Assembly: GCA_937981955.1 (NCBI GenBank)
Contig: CALJNA010000110.1
Coordinates: 34,005 to 98,004 of the forward strand
Reading direction: 5' to 3'
DNA from: an uncultured Granulosicoccaceae bacterium
Lineage (GTDB): Bacteria; Pseudomonadota; Gammaproteobacteria; Granulosicoccales; Granulosicoccaceae
DNA: 64,000 nucleotides
Shown: positions 23,574 through 34,348 of the stretch, piece after piece
Layout: each line of letters begins with the position of its first letter
How positions within the stretch are numbered: the first letter of the stretch is position 1
Made by a program: the position numbers and the translations under genes
Notes under the pieces: generated by a model
What the model saw: the letters and a program-made list of their open reading frames with translations, nothing else
Database searches by the model: none
What the model was told of the DNA's origin: nothing

Positions 23574-24458
23574 CTAACCGGAAAAGTCGTACAGCGGGGA
23601 CGCATTGTGCCCTTTTACGACATATCCTGTCATTGAATCCGGCAATTTATCATTCAAAGCCTGCGCTTGCTCTTCCGTTTCGCACGGTGTGAACACACAG
23701 CTACCGGTACCACTCATTTTTGCTCGAGCACCCCGATTGTTGTGCGAGAGCCATTCCAACGCTGCACGAACTTGCGGATATCGTGCCATGACAATGGGCT
23801 CGAACACATTGGTGCTTCTGCCGTCCATGAAGTCGCGTATTGTGATCGGACTGGTATTTCGTGTCAATTCTGGCAGGTTGAACAAAGCTGCAGTCGAAAC
23901 CTGCACCTGCGGACAAACGACCAGGTACCACGGTTCAGTCGGCGCTACTGGAGTCAGTTTATCTCCAATGCCTTCAGCCCAGCTGGCTTGCCCGTAGACA
24001 AAGACCGGCACGTCAGCACTGACCGATACACCAATTTCTGCAAGCTCTTTGATACTAAGCCCAAGCCGCCAGAATTCATTTAGCGCCACAAGTGTTGTGG
24101 CTGCATCAGAACTTCCACCACCTAAACCACCACCGGTTGGAATGACTTTAGTCAGTGTGATGTCCGCACCCGATCGGGTGCCCGACTGAGCCTGCAAAGC
24201 CCTGGCTGCTTTAATGACCAGATTTTCCTCTGCCGGCACCTCATCGAAATTGGTTATGAGCTGAACATCGTTATCTTCGCGCACAGCAAACTGCAGAACA
24301 TCACACAGATTGATGAACTGATAAACGGTCTGCAGAGTGTGATAACCGTCGCTTCGGCGACCGGTCACATGCAAAAAAAGATTTATCTTGGCCGGAGCCA
24401 ACCAGTTTGTCGTCAAGTACTTGTTACCTGCGGTTTTATTTCTGTAACCCGCTATCAT
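23574..24458 (-). CDS. ispE: 4-diphosphocytidyl-2-C-methyl-D-erythritol kinase
   Basis: 294 residues from ATG 24458. An in-frame TTG at 24416, preceded by GCAGG, would give the usual IspE N-terminus, so the first 14 residues are uncertain. GHMP-kinase features are visible: LAPAKINLFLHVTGRRSDGYH, PTGGGLGGGSSDAAT (ATP loop) and AKMSGTGSCVFTP. It phosphorylates CDP-methylerythritol in the MEP isoprenoid pathway. It lies between lolB and tRNA-Gln/prs in the standard order. Confidence 0.95.
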   Translation of the reverse strand: MIAGYRNKTAGNKYLTTNWLAPAKINLFLHVTGRRSDGYHTLQTVYQFINLCDVLQFAVREDNDVQLITNFDEVPAEENLVIKAARALQAQSGTRSGADITLTKVIPTGGGLGGGSSDAATTLVALNEFWRLGLSIKELAEIGVSVSADVPVFVYGQASWAEGIGDKLTPVAPTEPWYLVVCPQVQVSTAALFNLPELTRNTSPITIRDFMDGRSTNVFEPIVMARYPQVRAALEWLSHNNRGARAKMSGTGSCVFTPCETEEQAQALNDKLPDSMTGYVVKGHNASPLYDFSG

Positions 24459-24600
24459 AACGGGCAAAGTGCTTCAGAGCCAAATCCAATTTTGGGGCTC
24501 TGTACGTTTTCACAAGGGATTGTTCAAAAATTCACATATGGGCAGACTACTTTCTCGTGTGCGTCACGATTTGACCCATACACCCTGCCCAAATTTTAAC

Positions 24601-25278
24601 CTAGCGACCTGGCACGTTAAGCCTGCTACCGCCCGTTCCCTTTTGTGCAGAGCCACCCTGCCCAAGTGTATCCGGCTGAGTTTCTTTGCTCCACTCTTTC
24701 AGTACGAGCCTTAGGTTATATGGACCACCGGTGGCAGTGATAGTGGCGGGTACATGGACATTATCGAATAGCTTGTATTTAAGGACTTTAGCCTTCCAAA
24801 GCGTGCCCTGAGTGTCACGGTAATTCATTTTTTCCAAACGATTCTGTTGGTCGTAGGTAACCGATTCAGCCTGATCTCCCGGCAGCCCTTTTATCCACAA
24901 GGACATTTGCTCGATTGGAACCGCAACACCAAGACCGAGCGCCTGTTGTAATAATATGGCAGCAGATTGACCAGTAACAGGTTCGGCACCCGCACGTTGA
25001 ACCGTTGCCATCCTATCCTTTTGGCTAACCCTTACGTTACTTAAGCCGGCAGGTAATTCCACGAGCACGGAGAAATCGCCTGCCGATTGTTGCCAGTCTA
25101 TACGGGTACTGATCGATTCCTTGTCGGTCCATACACCAAGCCCACCCGTCACCCGAAATTGATCGAGTCGTTCAAGCAGGGCTTGCCGGGCTTCAGGATT
25201 AGGCGTTTCTTTTAATGGTGCTGATCCACAGGCACTGACCAGCAGCGCCGCAAGCAGCAAAACAGAACGGAGCAACAT
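24601..25278 (-). CDS. lolB: outer-membrane lipoprotein receptor LolB
   Basis: 225 residues. The lipobox LLVSAC-G (signal ~1-16) marks it as a lipoprotein. LolB-fold segments are RLDQFRVTGGLGVW, STRIDWQQSAGDFSVLVELP, ILLQQALGLGVAVPIEQMSLWIKGLPG and YRDTQGTLWKAKVLKY. LolB takes lipoproteins from LolA and inserts them into the outer membrane. The ATG overlaps the stop of the upstream TPR lipoprotein (TAATG), so the two are translationally coupled. The C-terminus has a short Gly/Ser-rich extension. Confidence 0.92.
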   Translation of the reverse strand: MLLRSVLLLAALLVSACGSAPLKETPNPEARQALLERLDQFRVTGGLGVWTDKESISTRIDWQQSAGDFSVLVELPAGLSNVRVSQKDRMATVQRAGAEPVTGQSAAILLQQALGLGVAVPIEQMSLWIKGLPGDQAESVTYDQQNRLEKMNYRDTQGTLWKAKVLKYKLFDNVHVPATITATGGPYNLRLVLKEWSKETQPDTLGQGGSAQKGTGGSRLNVPGR

Positions 25279-27017
25279 TATTCAGTTAATCGCTCCATGG
25301 TGTTGACCAACTTGGCGTGTTCGGGTTCATCGACCAGCGCTTTCTCCCAAACGGATCGAGCAGCCGTTTTATCGCCGCTGACCCATAGAACTTCACCGAG
25401 ATGTGCCGCGATTTCTGCATCTGGAAACAATTCATAAGCACGTTCGAGCAAACGTTTTGCAGCTTCACTATCACCCTGACGAAATCGCAGCCAGCCAAGA
25501 CTGTCCATAATGGCCGGGTCGTCCGGCTTCAACAGCATGGCCTTCTCCAGATACCCCTCGGCTTCATCGAGACGCTGATTCTCGTCGGCGAGAAAATAGC
25601 CCAACGCATTAAGTGCGTTGGCGTTTTCCGGTTCGGCCACTATCAGTTTTTCCAAATCGGACAGCAACGTTGCGGTGTCGCCGGTACGATCAGATGCCAG
25701 AGCTCGGGCATAAAGCAACTCGCCACTGCGCGGATACTTTTCCAGACCGGCGGTGAGCACATCCACTGCCGCTTCGTTCTTGCCAGCTTCCTGCAACATA
25801 CGACTTTCGGTGGTTATCAGCATGGGTTGCATTGACGGGTCAGGCAGTAAGTTCGATAAAGACCGGACTCTTTCTATGCCAATATCAAGTTGGCCGGATG
25901 CAGCGTAGAGTTCAGCTGAACGAAGTTGCGATGACAAATACAAATCACCCTCGCCAACACTTTCATAATGCTTGATAGCAGCTTCGAACGACTGCTTCTG
26001 ATCGTCGATACGTGCCAGATAATAATGCGCCTGATCACGATGATCTCCGGTATCGAGCAGCGCTTCAAGGTAGCGTTGTGCCGCATCGGTACGTTTTGAA
26101 TCCAGCGCCAACAGGCCAATGGAGAGCAACACATCACTGTTGTCGCTGGCGTTTTCGAACAGGTATTCAAGCTCTTCGTTGGCTTCGGTGTACTGACCAA
26201 CATCGGCCAGCAGGCGTGCGTAGCCAAGACGTAAATTCAAATTATCCGGGTCTTTATCCAGTGCTTTCTTAATATCACCCAGACCTTCTGCAGGCTTGCC
26301 CGAATCGCTGAGTAACTGCGCTCGTGTCAATAACGCGGGGCCATGCTCCGGGTCTACCTCAAGCGCTTGTTCTACCGCTGTCATGGCAGCACTGCGATCG
26401 TTCTGTTGCAACATAAAACGCGCGACACCCATATGCGCTTCAGCTTCATCAGGGAACCTTGACTGCAACCCCTTTAATGTTGCCAAAGCAGCGGGACGAT
26501 CATTTTCGCGAGACAGCAGAACAAAAATATCGTTTAACACGACACCGCGATCTTCGGCAGATTCAACCAGTTCGGCAAACTGATCCAGCGCAGCACCTTC
26601 GGGCTGGTCACCGCGCATAAGCACTTGCGCCAACAATTCACGAGCTTCAGTGGCATCTGGTTCAAGATCAATCCAGCGGTTCGCAGCATCTTGTGCCAAA
26701 TCCCAGCGTTGTCCCCACACAGCCAGTTTCGTGGCTCGCTCGGCAATACGGGCGTCATCTGATTTTTTGGATGCCCTGAGGTAGCCTTCAGTCGCCACAT
26801 CCATGTAACCCCGCCGGCCGGCCAGTTCAGCGATCATAATTTCGAACATGAGCTGTGCGCGTTTATCTGCCAGAGGCCTGACTTGCAGCACGGAAGGTTG
26901 ATCTTGAGCAACTGCCCGATTGGCCATCGGTCCTGCAGCACAACCGACCAAAAACAGAGGAAAGATCAGGCCGGAGAGCAGTGTTGATCGCAATGGCAAC
27001 CGCCTGAGCTTATCCAT
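25278..27017 (-). CDS. TPR-repeat outer-membrane lipoprotein
   Basis: About 579 residues from the ATG at 27017, chosen because the lipoprotein signal (FPLFLVGC-A) then starts at residue ~1; ATGs at 27071 or further upstream would bury it. The mature part is many TPR-like helix pairs (ANEELEYLFENASDNSDVLLS, NALGYFLADENQRLDEAEGYLEKAM, DSLGWLRFRQGDSEAAKRLLERA in separate repeats). Such proteins often act as outer-membrane assembly or transport adaptors. It is upstream of and coupled to lolB and divergent from hemA. The TPR-lipoprotein/lolB/ispE order is common in gammaproteobacteria. Confidence 0.85.
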   Translation of the reverse strand: MDKLRRLPLRSTLLSGLIFPLFLVGCAAGPMANRAVAQDQPSVLQVRPLADKRAQLMFEIMIAELAGRRGYMDVATEGYLRASKKSDDARIAERATKLAVWGQRWDLAQDAANRWIDLEPDATEARELLAQVLMRGDQPEGAALDQFAELVESAEDRGVVLNDIFVLLSRENDRPAALATLKGLQSRFPDEAEAHMGVARFMLQQNDRSAAMTAVEQALEVDPEHGPALLTRAQLLSDSGKPAEGLGDIKKALDKDPDNLNLRLGYARLLADVGQYTEANEELEYLFENASDNSDVLLSIGLLALDSKRTDAAQRYLEALLDTGDHRDQAHYYLARIDDQKQSFEAAIKHYESVGEGDLYLSSQLRSAELYAASGQLDIGIERVRSLSNLLPDPSMQPMLITTESRMLQEAGKNEAAVDVLTAGLEKYPRSGELLYARALASDRTGDTATLLSDLEKLIVAEPENANALNALGYFLADENQRLDEAEGYLEKAMLLKPDDPAIMDSLGWLRFRQGDSEAAKRLLERAYELFPDAEIAAHLGEVLWVSGDKTAARSVWEKALVDEPEHAKLVNTMERLTE

Positions 27018-27278
27018 ACTGGCCGCAGAACCGCATTGACTAACGCTTTTATCGAACCTGGTCGTGCTCATGATGCTACTGTGCTCATGCGTTCTCCAGT
27101 GACATTGTTTGCTATTTTGGCGCTCATATCGACGCGGATTCTTGCCAGTATTACTCAGCCCAAGCCGGAAGGCCATAGCAAGCTATCGACCCTCATATTA
27201 GTGTAGCTGCCAAAACGCTTGCAAATCCATGTCGATTTAGACGGATAAATGCCAACTTTTGTTAGAATCGTGACCGAT

Positions 27279-28541
27279 ATGTCACTGCTAGCACTAGGTC
27301 TGAACCACCACACCGCCCCAATTGCGGTCCGAGAGCGTGCGGTAATCGACGAAAACAACCTTCAACATGCGCTGAAAAACCTCAAATCGGTGGCAGAAGT
27401 ACGTGAAGCCGCCATTGTCTCAACCTGTAACCGAACCGAAATCTACTGCGGATTACACGGTGATGACCCATCTCCGGTGTCCAACTGGATGCATGAATTT
27501 CTCAACATGAGAGAGGAGCAATTCCTGCCCCACTTGTTCGCTCATCACGATCGTCAGGCGGTCCAGCACTTAATGCGGGTATGCAGCGGTCTGGATTCGC
27601 TGGTTCTGGGCGAGCCGCAAATTCTGGGACAGATTAAACAGGCGTATCGGGATGCCAATGAAATTGGTGCTGTCGGTTCACAGCTAACCCCACTGTTTCA
27701 AACCGCCTTCTCTGTGGCTAAGCAAGTACGTACCGATACCAATATTGGCAGCAGTCCGGTTTCTGTCGCGTTTGCCGCCGTGACTCTTGCCAAACAAATT
27801 TTCGCCGACCTGAGCCAGCATCAGGCACTGATGATTGGTGCCGGAGACACCACCACCCTGGCAGCCAGACATCTGGCATCGAATGGCATCGGCCATATTC
27901 ACATTGCCAATCGAACCGTGAGCCACGCAGAAGCACTGGCAGAATCGCTCAACGGTACCGCCTACGGACTAGAAGCGCTCGCGCAAGCACTCGAAAAGGC
28001 GGACATTATTATCAGTTCAACCGGGGCACCGTTACCATTACTGGGTAAAGGCGCGGTCGAAGCTGCGATGAAGGCGCGACGGTACCGACCGTTACTCATT
28101 GTTGATATTGCCGTACCGCGAGATGTCGAAGCACAGGTCAGTGACATTGACGGCGTGTTTTTATACACGGTTGATGATCTGAACAACGTCGTTGATGAAG
28201 GTCGACAAAACCGACTGGCAGCAGCAGAACAGGCAGAACAAATAGTCAAACATCAAGTTGAATTGTTCATGCAACGCATGCGAGCGCTCGGGGCAACCGA
28301 CACCATTCGCTCTTATCGAGAACAAGTACAGCAAACGCAGTCGAGTCTGCTGGAAAAAAGTCGCAAGCAGTTACGTGCCGGTCAAGATCCCGAAGCGGTC
28401 ATGGAACAACTTGCTCACAGCATGGCAAACAAGCTAATGCATACGCCGACAAAAAAAATGCGCCAAGCTGCTGAGCAAGGTGACAACGATCTGCTTAACG
28501 CAGCCAAATCTCTGTTCGATCTGGATAAACCAGACTCATGA
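27279..28541 (+). CDS. hemA: glutamyl-tRNA reductase
   Basis: 420 residues from the ATG at 27279, which gives the canonical [14 protein letters not shown] start. The catalytic Cys is C50 in [10 protein letters not shown]. The NADPH domain is seen in [16 protein letters not shown] and [15 protein letters not shown], and the helical dimerisation tail in [16 protein letters not shown]. It reduces Glu-tRNA(Glu) to glutamate-1-semialdehyde, the first committed step of C5 tetrapyrrole synthesis. The stop overlaps the prfA start by 4 bp (ATGA), the classical hemA-prfA-prmC operon. Confidence 0.97.
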   Translation: MSLLALGLNHHTAPIAVRERAVIDENNLQHALKNLKSVAEVREAAIVSTCNRTEIYCGLHGDDPSPVSNWMHEFLNMREEQFLPHLFAHHDRQAVQHLMRVCSGLDSLVLGEPQILGQIKQAYRDANEIGAVGSQLTPLFQTAFSVAKQVRTDTNIGSSPVSVAFAAVTLAKQIFADLSQHQALMIGAGDTTTLAARHLASNGIGHIHIANRTVSHAEALAESLNGTAYGLEALAQALEKADIIISSTGAPLPLLGKGAVEAAMKARRYRPLLIVDIAVPRDVEAQVSDIDGVFLYTVDDLNNVVDEGRQNRLAAAEQAEQIVKHQVELFMQRMRALGATDTIRSYREQVQQTQSSLLEKSRKQLRAGQDPEAVMEQLAHSMANKLMHTPTKKMRQAAEQGDNDLLNAAKSLFDLDKPDS

Positions 28542-29620
28542 AGTCATCAATTCAAGCACGACTGGAAAGCGTTACAGAGCGGCACGAAGAAATCGCTGCC
28601 CTGCTCGGTGAACCTGACACCATCAACGATCAGAACAAGTTTCGTGAGCTCTCTCAAGAATACTCTCAGCTGGAACCGATCGTTAATACGTTTGGTGAAT
28701 ACAGTAAAACGCTGGAAAATCTGAACAATGCCCGGGAGATGGTAAAAGACAGTGACCCGGACATGCGCGAAATGGCCGCTGAAGAGCTACCCGGTCTCGA
28801 ATCCCAATTAGAAACGGTAGAAGCTGAACTGCAAACTCTGCTGCTGCCAAAAGACCCGCGTGACAGTTATAACGCGTTTCTTGAAATTCGAGCAGGTACA
28901 GGCGGCGATGAAGCCGCTATTTTTGCCGGTGACCTGCTGCGTATGTATTTGCGTTTTGCCGAAAACAAAGGTTGGCGTAGTGAAATCATCACTGAACGAC
29001 CCGGCGATCACGGTGGGTACAAGGAAGTGGTTTGTCGACTTACTGGTAACAGTGTGTTTTCACAACTCAAATTTGAGTCTGGTGCACACAGGGTACAACG
29101 CGTACCCGAAACTGAAAGTCAGGGTCGCGTGCACACCTCAGCTGCCACTGTTGCCATACTGCCCGAAGTCGATAAAGTCGAAGAGATTGACATCAACCCC
29201 GCCGACATTCGAACCGATACATTCCGTGCATCCGGAGCGGGCGGACAGCACGTTAACAAAACCGACTCGGCAATTCGTTTAACCCATGAACCAACCGGTA
29301 TTGTGGTGGAATGTCAGGACGAACGAAGTCAGCATAAAAACCGCGCTAAAGCTCTGGCACTTTTGCAGGCACGATTACTTGATATCGAAGTCAGTAAACA
29401 ACAACAGGAACAGTCAGAATCGCGACGCTTACAGGTAGGTTCAGGCGATCGTTCTGAACGCATAAGAACCTATAATTTCCCTCAGGGCCGCATGACCGAC
29501 CACCGTATCAATTTGACTTTGTACAAACTCGATGAAGTGATGCAAGGTGCTTTGGACGAAGTGATCGACCCGCTTATTGCTGAACATCAGGCGCAGCTAC
29601 TGGCAGAGTTTGGCGAGTAA
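28538..29620 (+). CDS. prfA: peptide chain release factor 1
   Basis: 360 residues. The GGQ motif is at 235-237 ([14 protein letters not shown]). The stop-codon-recognition motif region reads [13 protein letters not shown] (residues ~189-201), where RF1 has P-x-T; here it is P-E-T. It recognises UAA and UAG and hydrolyses peptidyl-tRNA. The glutamine of GGQ is the substrate of PrmC, encoded immediately downstream. No anomalies were seen. Confidence 0.97.
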   Translation: MKSSIQARLESVTERHEEIAALLGEPDTINDQNKFRELSQEYSQLEPIVNTFGEYSKTLENLNNAREMVKDSDPDMREMAAEELPGLESQLETVEAELQTLLLPKDPRDSYNAFLEIRAGTGGDEAAIFAGDLLRMYLRFAENKGWRSEIITERPGDHGGYKEVVCRLTGNSVFSQLKFESGAHRVQRVPETESQGRVHTSAATVAILPEVDKVEEIDINPADIRTDTFRASGAGGQHVNKTDSAIRLTHEPTGIVVECQDERSQHKNRAKALALLQARLLDIEVSKQQQEQSESRRLQVGSGDRSERIRTYNFPQGRMTDHRINLTLYKLDEVMQGALDEVIDPLIAEHQAQLLAEFGE

Positions 29621-29625
29621 CAACT

Positions 29626-30498
29626 TTGTCAATACACACTGATGAGTCAGTGCAACTTGCCAGTTGGCTCAAACACGCAAGCTGTGCACTGGCACAGTTC
29701 GACACACCAAAGCTTGATGCCGATTTACTAATGTGTCACGTGCTGGCATGCAACCGAACGACTTTGTATGCCTGGCCTGAAAAGACACTAACGACAGATC
29801 AACTCACTCAACTCAATGCCCTGTTAAAACGACGTTTACTTGGAGAACCGGTAGCCTACCTGACCGAAGAACGCGAATTCTGGTCAATGGATTTTACGGT
29901 CAATAAATCTGTTCTTGTACCACGCCCGGAAACGGAACTGATCGTTGAACTGACACTTAAGGCATTACAGGAAAAAAACACAGAACCGGTACTCGACGCT
30001 GGAACCGGTTCCGGTGCAATCGCTATTGCCCTGTCTTTGCAGTGGCAAAAAGATCAACAACAAACACTGAACATTATTGCATCTGATAAAAGTCAGGCGG
30101 CATTAAACGTGGCGCAGAACAATGCAGCCCGGCTGGGCGCCGAGCAAATTGAATTTGTACAATCTGACTGGTTGAGCGAGTTCTCCGATAACAGCATTGG
30201 ACTTATTCTCAGCAACCCACCCTATCTGGCTGCAGACGATCCTCATCTGGATGGTGGGCCTTTGCGTTTCGAACCCGCCTCTGCTCTGGTGAGTGGTCCT
30301 GATGGCCTGGATGCCATTCGCGCATTGATTAAACAAGCCCTTCGCGTCGGAAAGCCAGGTTGCAAAGTGCTTATTGAGCATGGATATGCTCAGGCCGATC
30401 AGGTTCAGGCCCTGATGCAAGCGTCACACTACTCTCAGGTGGAGACCCACAAGGATTTAAACGATCTGGACCGGGTCACATCCGGTTTTTGTCCGTAA
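29626..30498 (+). CDS. prmC: release factor glutamine methyltransferase
   Basis: 290 residues from TTG 29626, 5 bp after prfA. No ATG is available in frame and the N-terminus aligns with the family from here. The catalytic motif is SNPPYLAAD. The SAM motif is VLDAGTGSGAIAIAL. The N-terminal helical domain contains REFWSMDFTVNKSVLVPRPETELIVE, split at its usual positions. It methylates the Gln of the RF1/RF2 GGQ motif. It is the last gene of hemA-prfA-prmC. Confidence 0.95.
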   Translation: MSIHTDESVQLASWLKHASCALAQFDTPKLDADLLMCHVLACNRTTLYAWPEKTLTTDQLTQLNALLKRRLLGEPVAYLTEEREFWSMDFTVNKSVLVPRPETELIVELTLKALQEKNTEPVLDAGTGSGAIAIALSLQWQKDQQQTLNIIASDKSQAALNVAQNNAARLGAEQIEFVQSDWLSEFSDNSIGLILSNPPYLAADDPHLDGGPLRFEPASALVSGPDGLDAIRALIKQALRVGKPGCKVLIEHGYAQADQVQALMQASHYSQVETHKDLNDLDRVTSGFCP

Positions 30499-30538
30499 TA
30501 TTGACTATGTTTATTCAATAGCAAAAAATATTCGCTTC

Positions 30539-32041
30539 ATGAGTCACTCTCCTTTAACAAACTCGTTCGCTGCAATCGATCTGGGCTCAAACAGCTTTCA
30601 CATGGTCATTGCCGAGCCGGAAGGCAGCTCCATTCGCATTATCGACGGACTGCGCGTGCCGGTAAGACTCGGCGCGGGTCTCGACAGCGAAAAGAAGCTC
30701 AAAAAGCAAACTCGAAATCTTGCACTGGATGCGCTCGGCCAATTTGCACAGCGCTTGCGTGGTGTGCCATTAAAGCAAGTTCGCATAGTAGGCACCAACA
30801 CACTTAGGCGCGCACGTAACTCGAAAGACTTTATGGATGAAGCACACGCCATTCTTGGCAAGCGTATCGATATTATTTCCGGTCGCGAAGAAGCGCGGCT
30901 GATTTTTTCAGCCGTGTCGCATGCGGTACCCGACTCGGATACCCAAAGACTCGTTATTGATATCGGTGGTGGCAGCACTGAACTGATCATTGGCAAAGGT
31001 TTTAAACCCGAACTTCTGGAAAGTATCAATATGGGCTGCGTTAGCTACACGTCGCGCTTTCTTTGTTCAAAAAAAATAAGTGCAGAAGACATTAAGCGTG
31101 CATCACTTGAAGCGCAACTTGAACTAAGACCCATTGCGAAAATCTACACCGAACTCGGCTGGAGCGAAGTAACAGGCTGCTCAGGCACAATCAAAGCAGT
31201 TTCGCGCATGCTGGAAGAATTGAAAATCACCGATGGTGAAGTGACGCGTGATGGTGTGCAAAAACTGATTGGCGCTATCGACAAAGCCGGTAACGCTGAC
31301 AAGCTCAATCTGGAATCCATCAGTTCCAATCGAACCGCCGTCATCTGTGGAGGCATTGCCATTGTGCATGCCTTAATGAAAACACTGAAAATAAAAACCA
31401 TGCAGGCAAGCACGGTCGCGCTTCGCGAAGGGCTGATATTCGACATGGTTGGCAAGGCTGAACAAGTCGACATTCAAAGTCAGACGCTGCAAAACCTGAT
31501 AAGTCGATACGATATTCCACAACGTCAGGCAGATCGGGTTGAACATGCTGTGACCCGATACTTTTCACAAGTCAGCAAAGACTGGAACCTGGATGAAGAG
31601 GCTGATCTGGCACTGGCGATATGGGCCGCCAGATTACACGAGCTTGGTAAAGCGGTAGCTCATACTCAGTACCATAAGCACGGTGCGTACATTATCGAGA
31701 ACTCCGATCTAATCGGCTTCTCGATAGTGGAACAAAAAGCACTGGCTTTGTTAATACGATTTCATCGCCGCAAGATCGATATGGATGCGTTTGATACATT
31801 GCAGAAATCTGAAAAAGAACGTGTATTAAAAATACTGAGCTTGTTACGACTGGCCGTTCTGTTGCACAGGGGCCGGCACAGCGTCGAACTTGATCAATTA
31901 AAATTGAAAGTCAAAGAAAACCAGTTGATTGTATCGGCCGACGAAGAATGGCTGGAGGAAAATCCGCTTACCAGCGCCGAGCTTGCATCCGAAGCCGATC
32001 GACAAATGCTGATCGACTTTAAATTGAAAACATTAAAGTAA
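30539..32041 (+). CDS. ppx: exopolyphosphatase / pppGpp phosphohydrolase
   Basis: 500 residues. The N-terminal actin-like domain begins AAIDLGSNSFHMVIAE and has RLVIDIGGGSTELIIG. A second half is an HD-type helical domain (LALAIWAARLHELGKAVAH). The length and domain pair match Ppx/GppA. It removes terminal phosphates from polyphosphate and may also act on pppGpp. It faces ppk on the opposite strand, the two stops being 24 bp apart, so the degradation and synthesis enzymes are convergent neighbours rather than an operon. Ppx versus GppA cannot be split by eye. Confidence 0.92.
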   Translation: MSHSPLTNSFAAIDLGSNSFHMVIAEPEGSSIRIIDGLRVPVRLGAGLDSEKKLKKQTRNLALDALGQFAQRLRGVPLKQVRIVGTNTLRRARNSKDFMDEAHAILGKRIDIISGREEARLIFSAVSHAVPDSDTQRLVIDIGGGSTELIIGKGFKPELLESINMGCVSYTSRFLCSKKISAEDIKRASLEAQLELRPIAKIYTELGWSEVTGCSGTIKAVSRMLEELKITDGEVTRDGVQKLIGAIDKAGNADKLNLESISSNRTAVICGGIAIVHALMKTLKIKTMQASTVALREGLIFDMVGKAEQVDIQSQTLQNLISRYDIPQRQADRVEHAVTRYFSQVSKDWNLDEEADLALAIWAARLHELGKAVAHTQYHKHGAYIIENSDLIGFSIVEQKALALLIRFHRRKIDMDAFDTLQKSEKERVLKILSLLRLAVLLHRGRHSVELDQLKLKVKENQLIVSADEEWLEENPLTSAELASEADRQMLIDFKLKTLK

Positions 32042-32065
32042 CGCAGGCTTCATCGCTGTTGTCAG

Positions 32066-34273
32066 TCAGCTGTGTGCTGGCCCGGCATCGTGACGATCAA
32101 TCAACTCCTGCTGAGCACTGAATGATTCTTCAGATCCTGATACCAACCGTTTGTACTGCCCGTCACTTTGCAATTCCCAGCAAAACTGATTGTCTTTAAA
32201 GTACACATCAAGACACTCAAATTTGACGCGTTGCATAGCAGCGCCTTCAAGCGGTACCGCAACTTCAACACGATTAAAAAAGTTTCTCGGCATCCAGTCT
32301 GCGCTACTTATATAGAGCTCAGTATCTGAGCCAGTGCCAAAACAGAACACTCTGGAGTGCTCCAGAAATCGCCCCAGCACCGATATAACTCGAATATTAT
32401 CCGACAAACCTTTTACACCTGCTCTGAGCATGCACACCCCTCGAACCAATAGCTCGATGCGAACACCTGCTTGCGATGCACGATACAGAGCTTCGATCAC
32501 GCCTGCGTCAACCAGCGAGTTCATGCGCGCTTGAATACACCCTTCCCCACCTGCTTCACAGACACTGATTTGCTCTTCAATTTTCTCGATAATGAAACCG
32601 TGTAAGGAAAACGGCGCCTGCACCAGTTCTTTAAGGTGCAATGCCTGACCAAGACCGGTGAGTTGAGTAAATATTTTCTGCACATCGTTGGTAACGCGTT
32701 TGTTGCAGGTCAGCATACTCACATCGGTATACAAGCGCGCTGTGGTTGCATGGTAGTTACCCGTACCAATGTGCGCATACTTCACCAGCTTTGATTTTTC
32801 ACGCCGAACTACCAGTAACATTTTTGCGTGTGTTTTGAAGCCCACGACGCCATAGACCACCTGAATACCGGCTTCCTGTAGTTGTGTTGCCAAATTGATA
32901 TTGGCCTCTTCATCAAAACGCGCACGTAATTCGATAACAACGGTCACATCCTTACCGGCGCGCGACGCATCCATCAAATAATGTACAAAAGCCGAGTCGC
33001 TCCCGGTCCTGTACAGCGTCTGTTTAATCGCGAGCACGTCCGGATCGATTGACGCCTGACGCACAAACTCCAATACTGGACTGTAGGATTCATACGGGTG
33101 ATGAAACAGAACCGGTGATCGCGATGCAATCTGATCAAAAATATTCATGTCGACATGAAATGCCGGTGCAATACGCGGCGTGAAAGCAGGGAATTTCAAA
33201 TCGGGCCGATCAATTTCATCTGGAATGGTGACCAGTCGATTCAGATTGACCGGACCATCCACCCTGTATACATCGCTATCGTTAAGGTTGAATTGTCTTT
33301 GCAAGTAGCGAACGATTCTGGTTGGACAGTTACCAGCAACTTCCAGGCGAACAGCCTGGCCAAAGTTCCTTTGCAACAACTCACTTTGCAGCGCTCGACG
33401 CAGGTTTGCCACCTCTTCTTCGGACACGTACAACTCGCTGTTTCGCGTTACCTTAAACTGATAGACACCAACCGGTTCCATACCGTTGAACAACGAGCCC
33501 ATTTGCGAATGCATTATCGAACTCAAAAAAACAAAACCGTGTTCAGCACCACAGATCTCTTTTGGCACAGAGATGACGCGCGGCAATGAACGCGGTGCAC
33601 GAACCAGAGCAAACCCTGACTCGCGTCCGAACGCATCAACCCCTTGCAGATCAACGATAAAGTTCAGGCTCTTGTTTGTCAGTCGTGGAAACGGATGCGC
33701 CGGGTCCAGACCAAGCGGACTTAAAACGGGTGCTATTTCGTCACTGAAGTAATCTTTGACCCACGCTTTCAGGCGATCATCCCAATTGCCTCGCGCAAGA
33801 AATTTGATATCTTCATCTGCAAGAGACGGTAAAAGCACCTGATTAAGCAACGCGTATTGTCTGGCGACAAACTCTTGCGCAGCCAGATCAATGGCATTGA
33901 GTTCCTGCTGTGGTGAATATCCGTCGATACCCGCAGCTTCAACACCACCGAGTATTTTCTGTTTAATACCCGCCACCCTGACTTCAAAGAATTCATCCAG
34001 ATTGCTACTGGATATGCACAGGTAACGGAGCCGTTCGAGTAACGGAATGGCCGGATCGTCTGCCATAGCCAACACACGCTCATTGAACGCCAGAAAACTC
34101 AACTCACGATTAGACAATTCACTGGGTTGGATTTTCATTGTTCTGGACGCTTCGGGCGCGCGCCAGCGTTTTTTCTTGCCGCTTCTATTGGCTTTTTCCT
34201 GCTGCGCACGCAGCTCTGGCACATTGTCCGATTTGGACCGTTCTGCACGTTTTGAAGGTTTTTTGTCAGGCAC
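32066..34273 (-). CDS. ppk: polyphosphate kinase 1
   Basis: About 735 residues from GTG 34273, chosen because AGGAGAG lies just upstream. The N-terminus carries ~45 extra basic residues (KKPSKRAERSK, SGKKKRWRAPE) before the usual ELSFLAFNERVL. Catalytic residues are in THAKMLLVVRRE (phospho-His region) and IGTGNYHATTARLYTD. The C-terminal domain ends with SADWMPRNFFNRVEVAVPL. The enzyme makes polyphosphate from ATP reversibly. The basic N-terminal extension is unusual and may bind polyphosphate or nucleic acid. Confidence 0.94.
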   Translation of the reverse strand: MPDKKPSKRAERSKSDNVPELRAQQEKANRSGKKKRWRAPEASRTMKIQPSELSNRELSFLAFNERVLAMADDPAIPLLERLRYLCISSSNLDEFFEVRVAGIKQKILGGVEAAGIDGYSPQQELNAIDLAAQEFVARQYALLNQVLLPSLADEDIKFLARGNWDDRLKAWVKDYFSDEIAPVLSPLGLDPAHPFPRLTNKSLNFIVDLQGVDAFGRESGFALVRAPRSLPRVISVPKEICGAEHGFVFLSSIMHSQMGSLFNGMEPVGVYQFKVTRNSELYVSEEEVANLRRALQSELLQRNFGQAVRLEVAGNCPTRIVRYLQRQFNLNDSDVYRVDGPVNLNRLVTIPDEIDRPDLKFPAFTPRIAPAFHVDMNIFDQIASRSPVLFHHPYESYSPVLEFVRQASIDPDVLAIKQTLYRTGSDSAFVHYLMDASRAGKDVTVVIELRARFDEEANINLATQLQEAGIQVVYGVVGFKTHAKMLLVVRREKSKLVKYAHIGTGNYHATTARLYTDVSMLTCNKRVTNDVQKIFTQLTGLGQALHLKELVQAPFSLHGFIIEKIEEQISVCEAGGEGCIQARMNSLVDAGVIEALYRASQAGVRIELLVRGVCMLRAGVKGLSDNIRVISVLGRFLEHSRVFCFGTGSDTELYISSADWMPRNFFNRVEVAVPLEGAAMQRVKFECLDVYFKDNQFCWELQSDGQYKRLVSGSEESFSAQQELIDRHDAGPAHS

Positions 34274-34348
34274 CAATCTCTCCTGATTCACTCATTTGCT
34301 ATGTGACAAGAATATGACAACGCACCTTTCGGTATGCAATTGCCGTCC

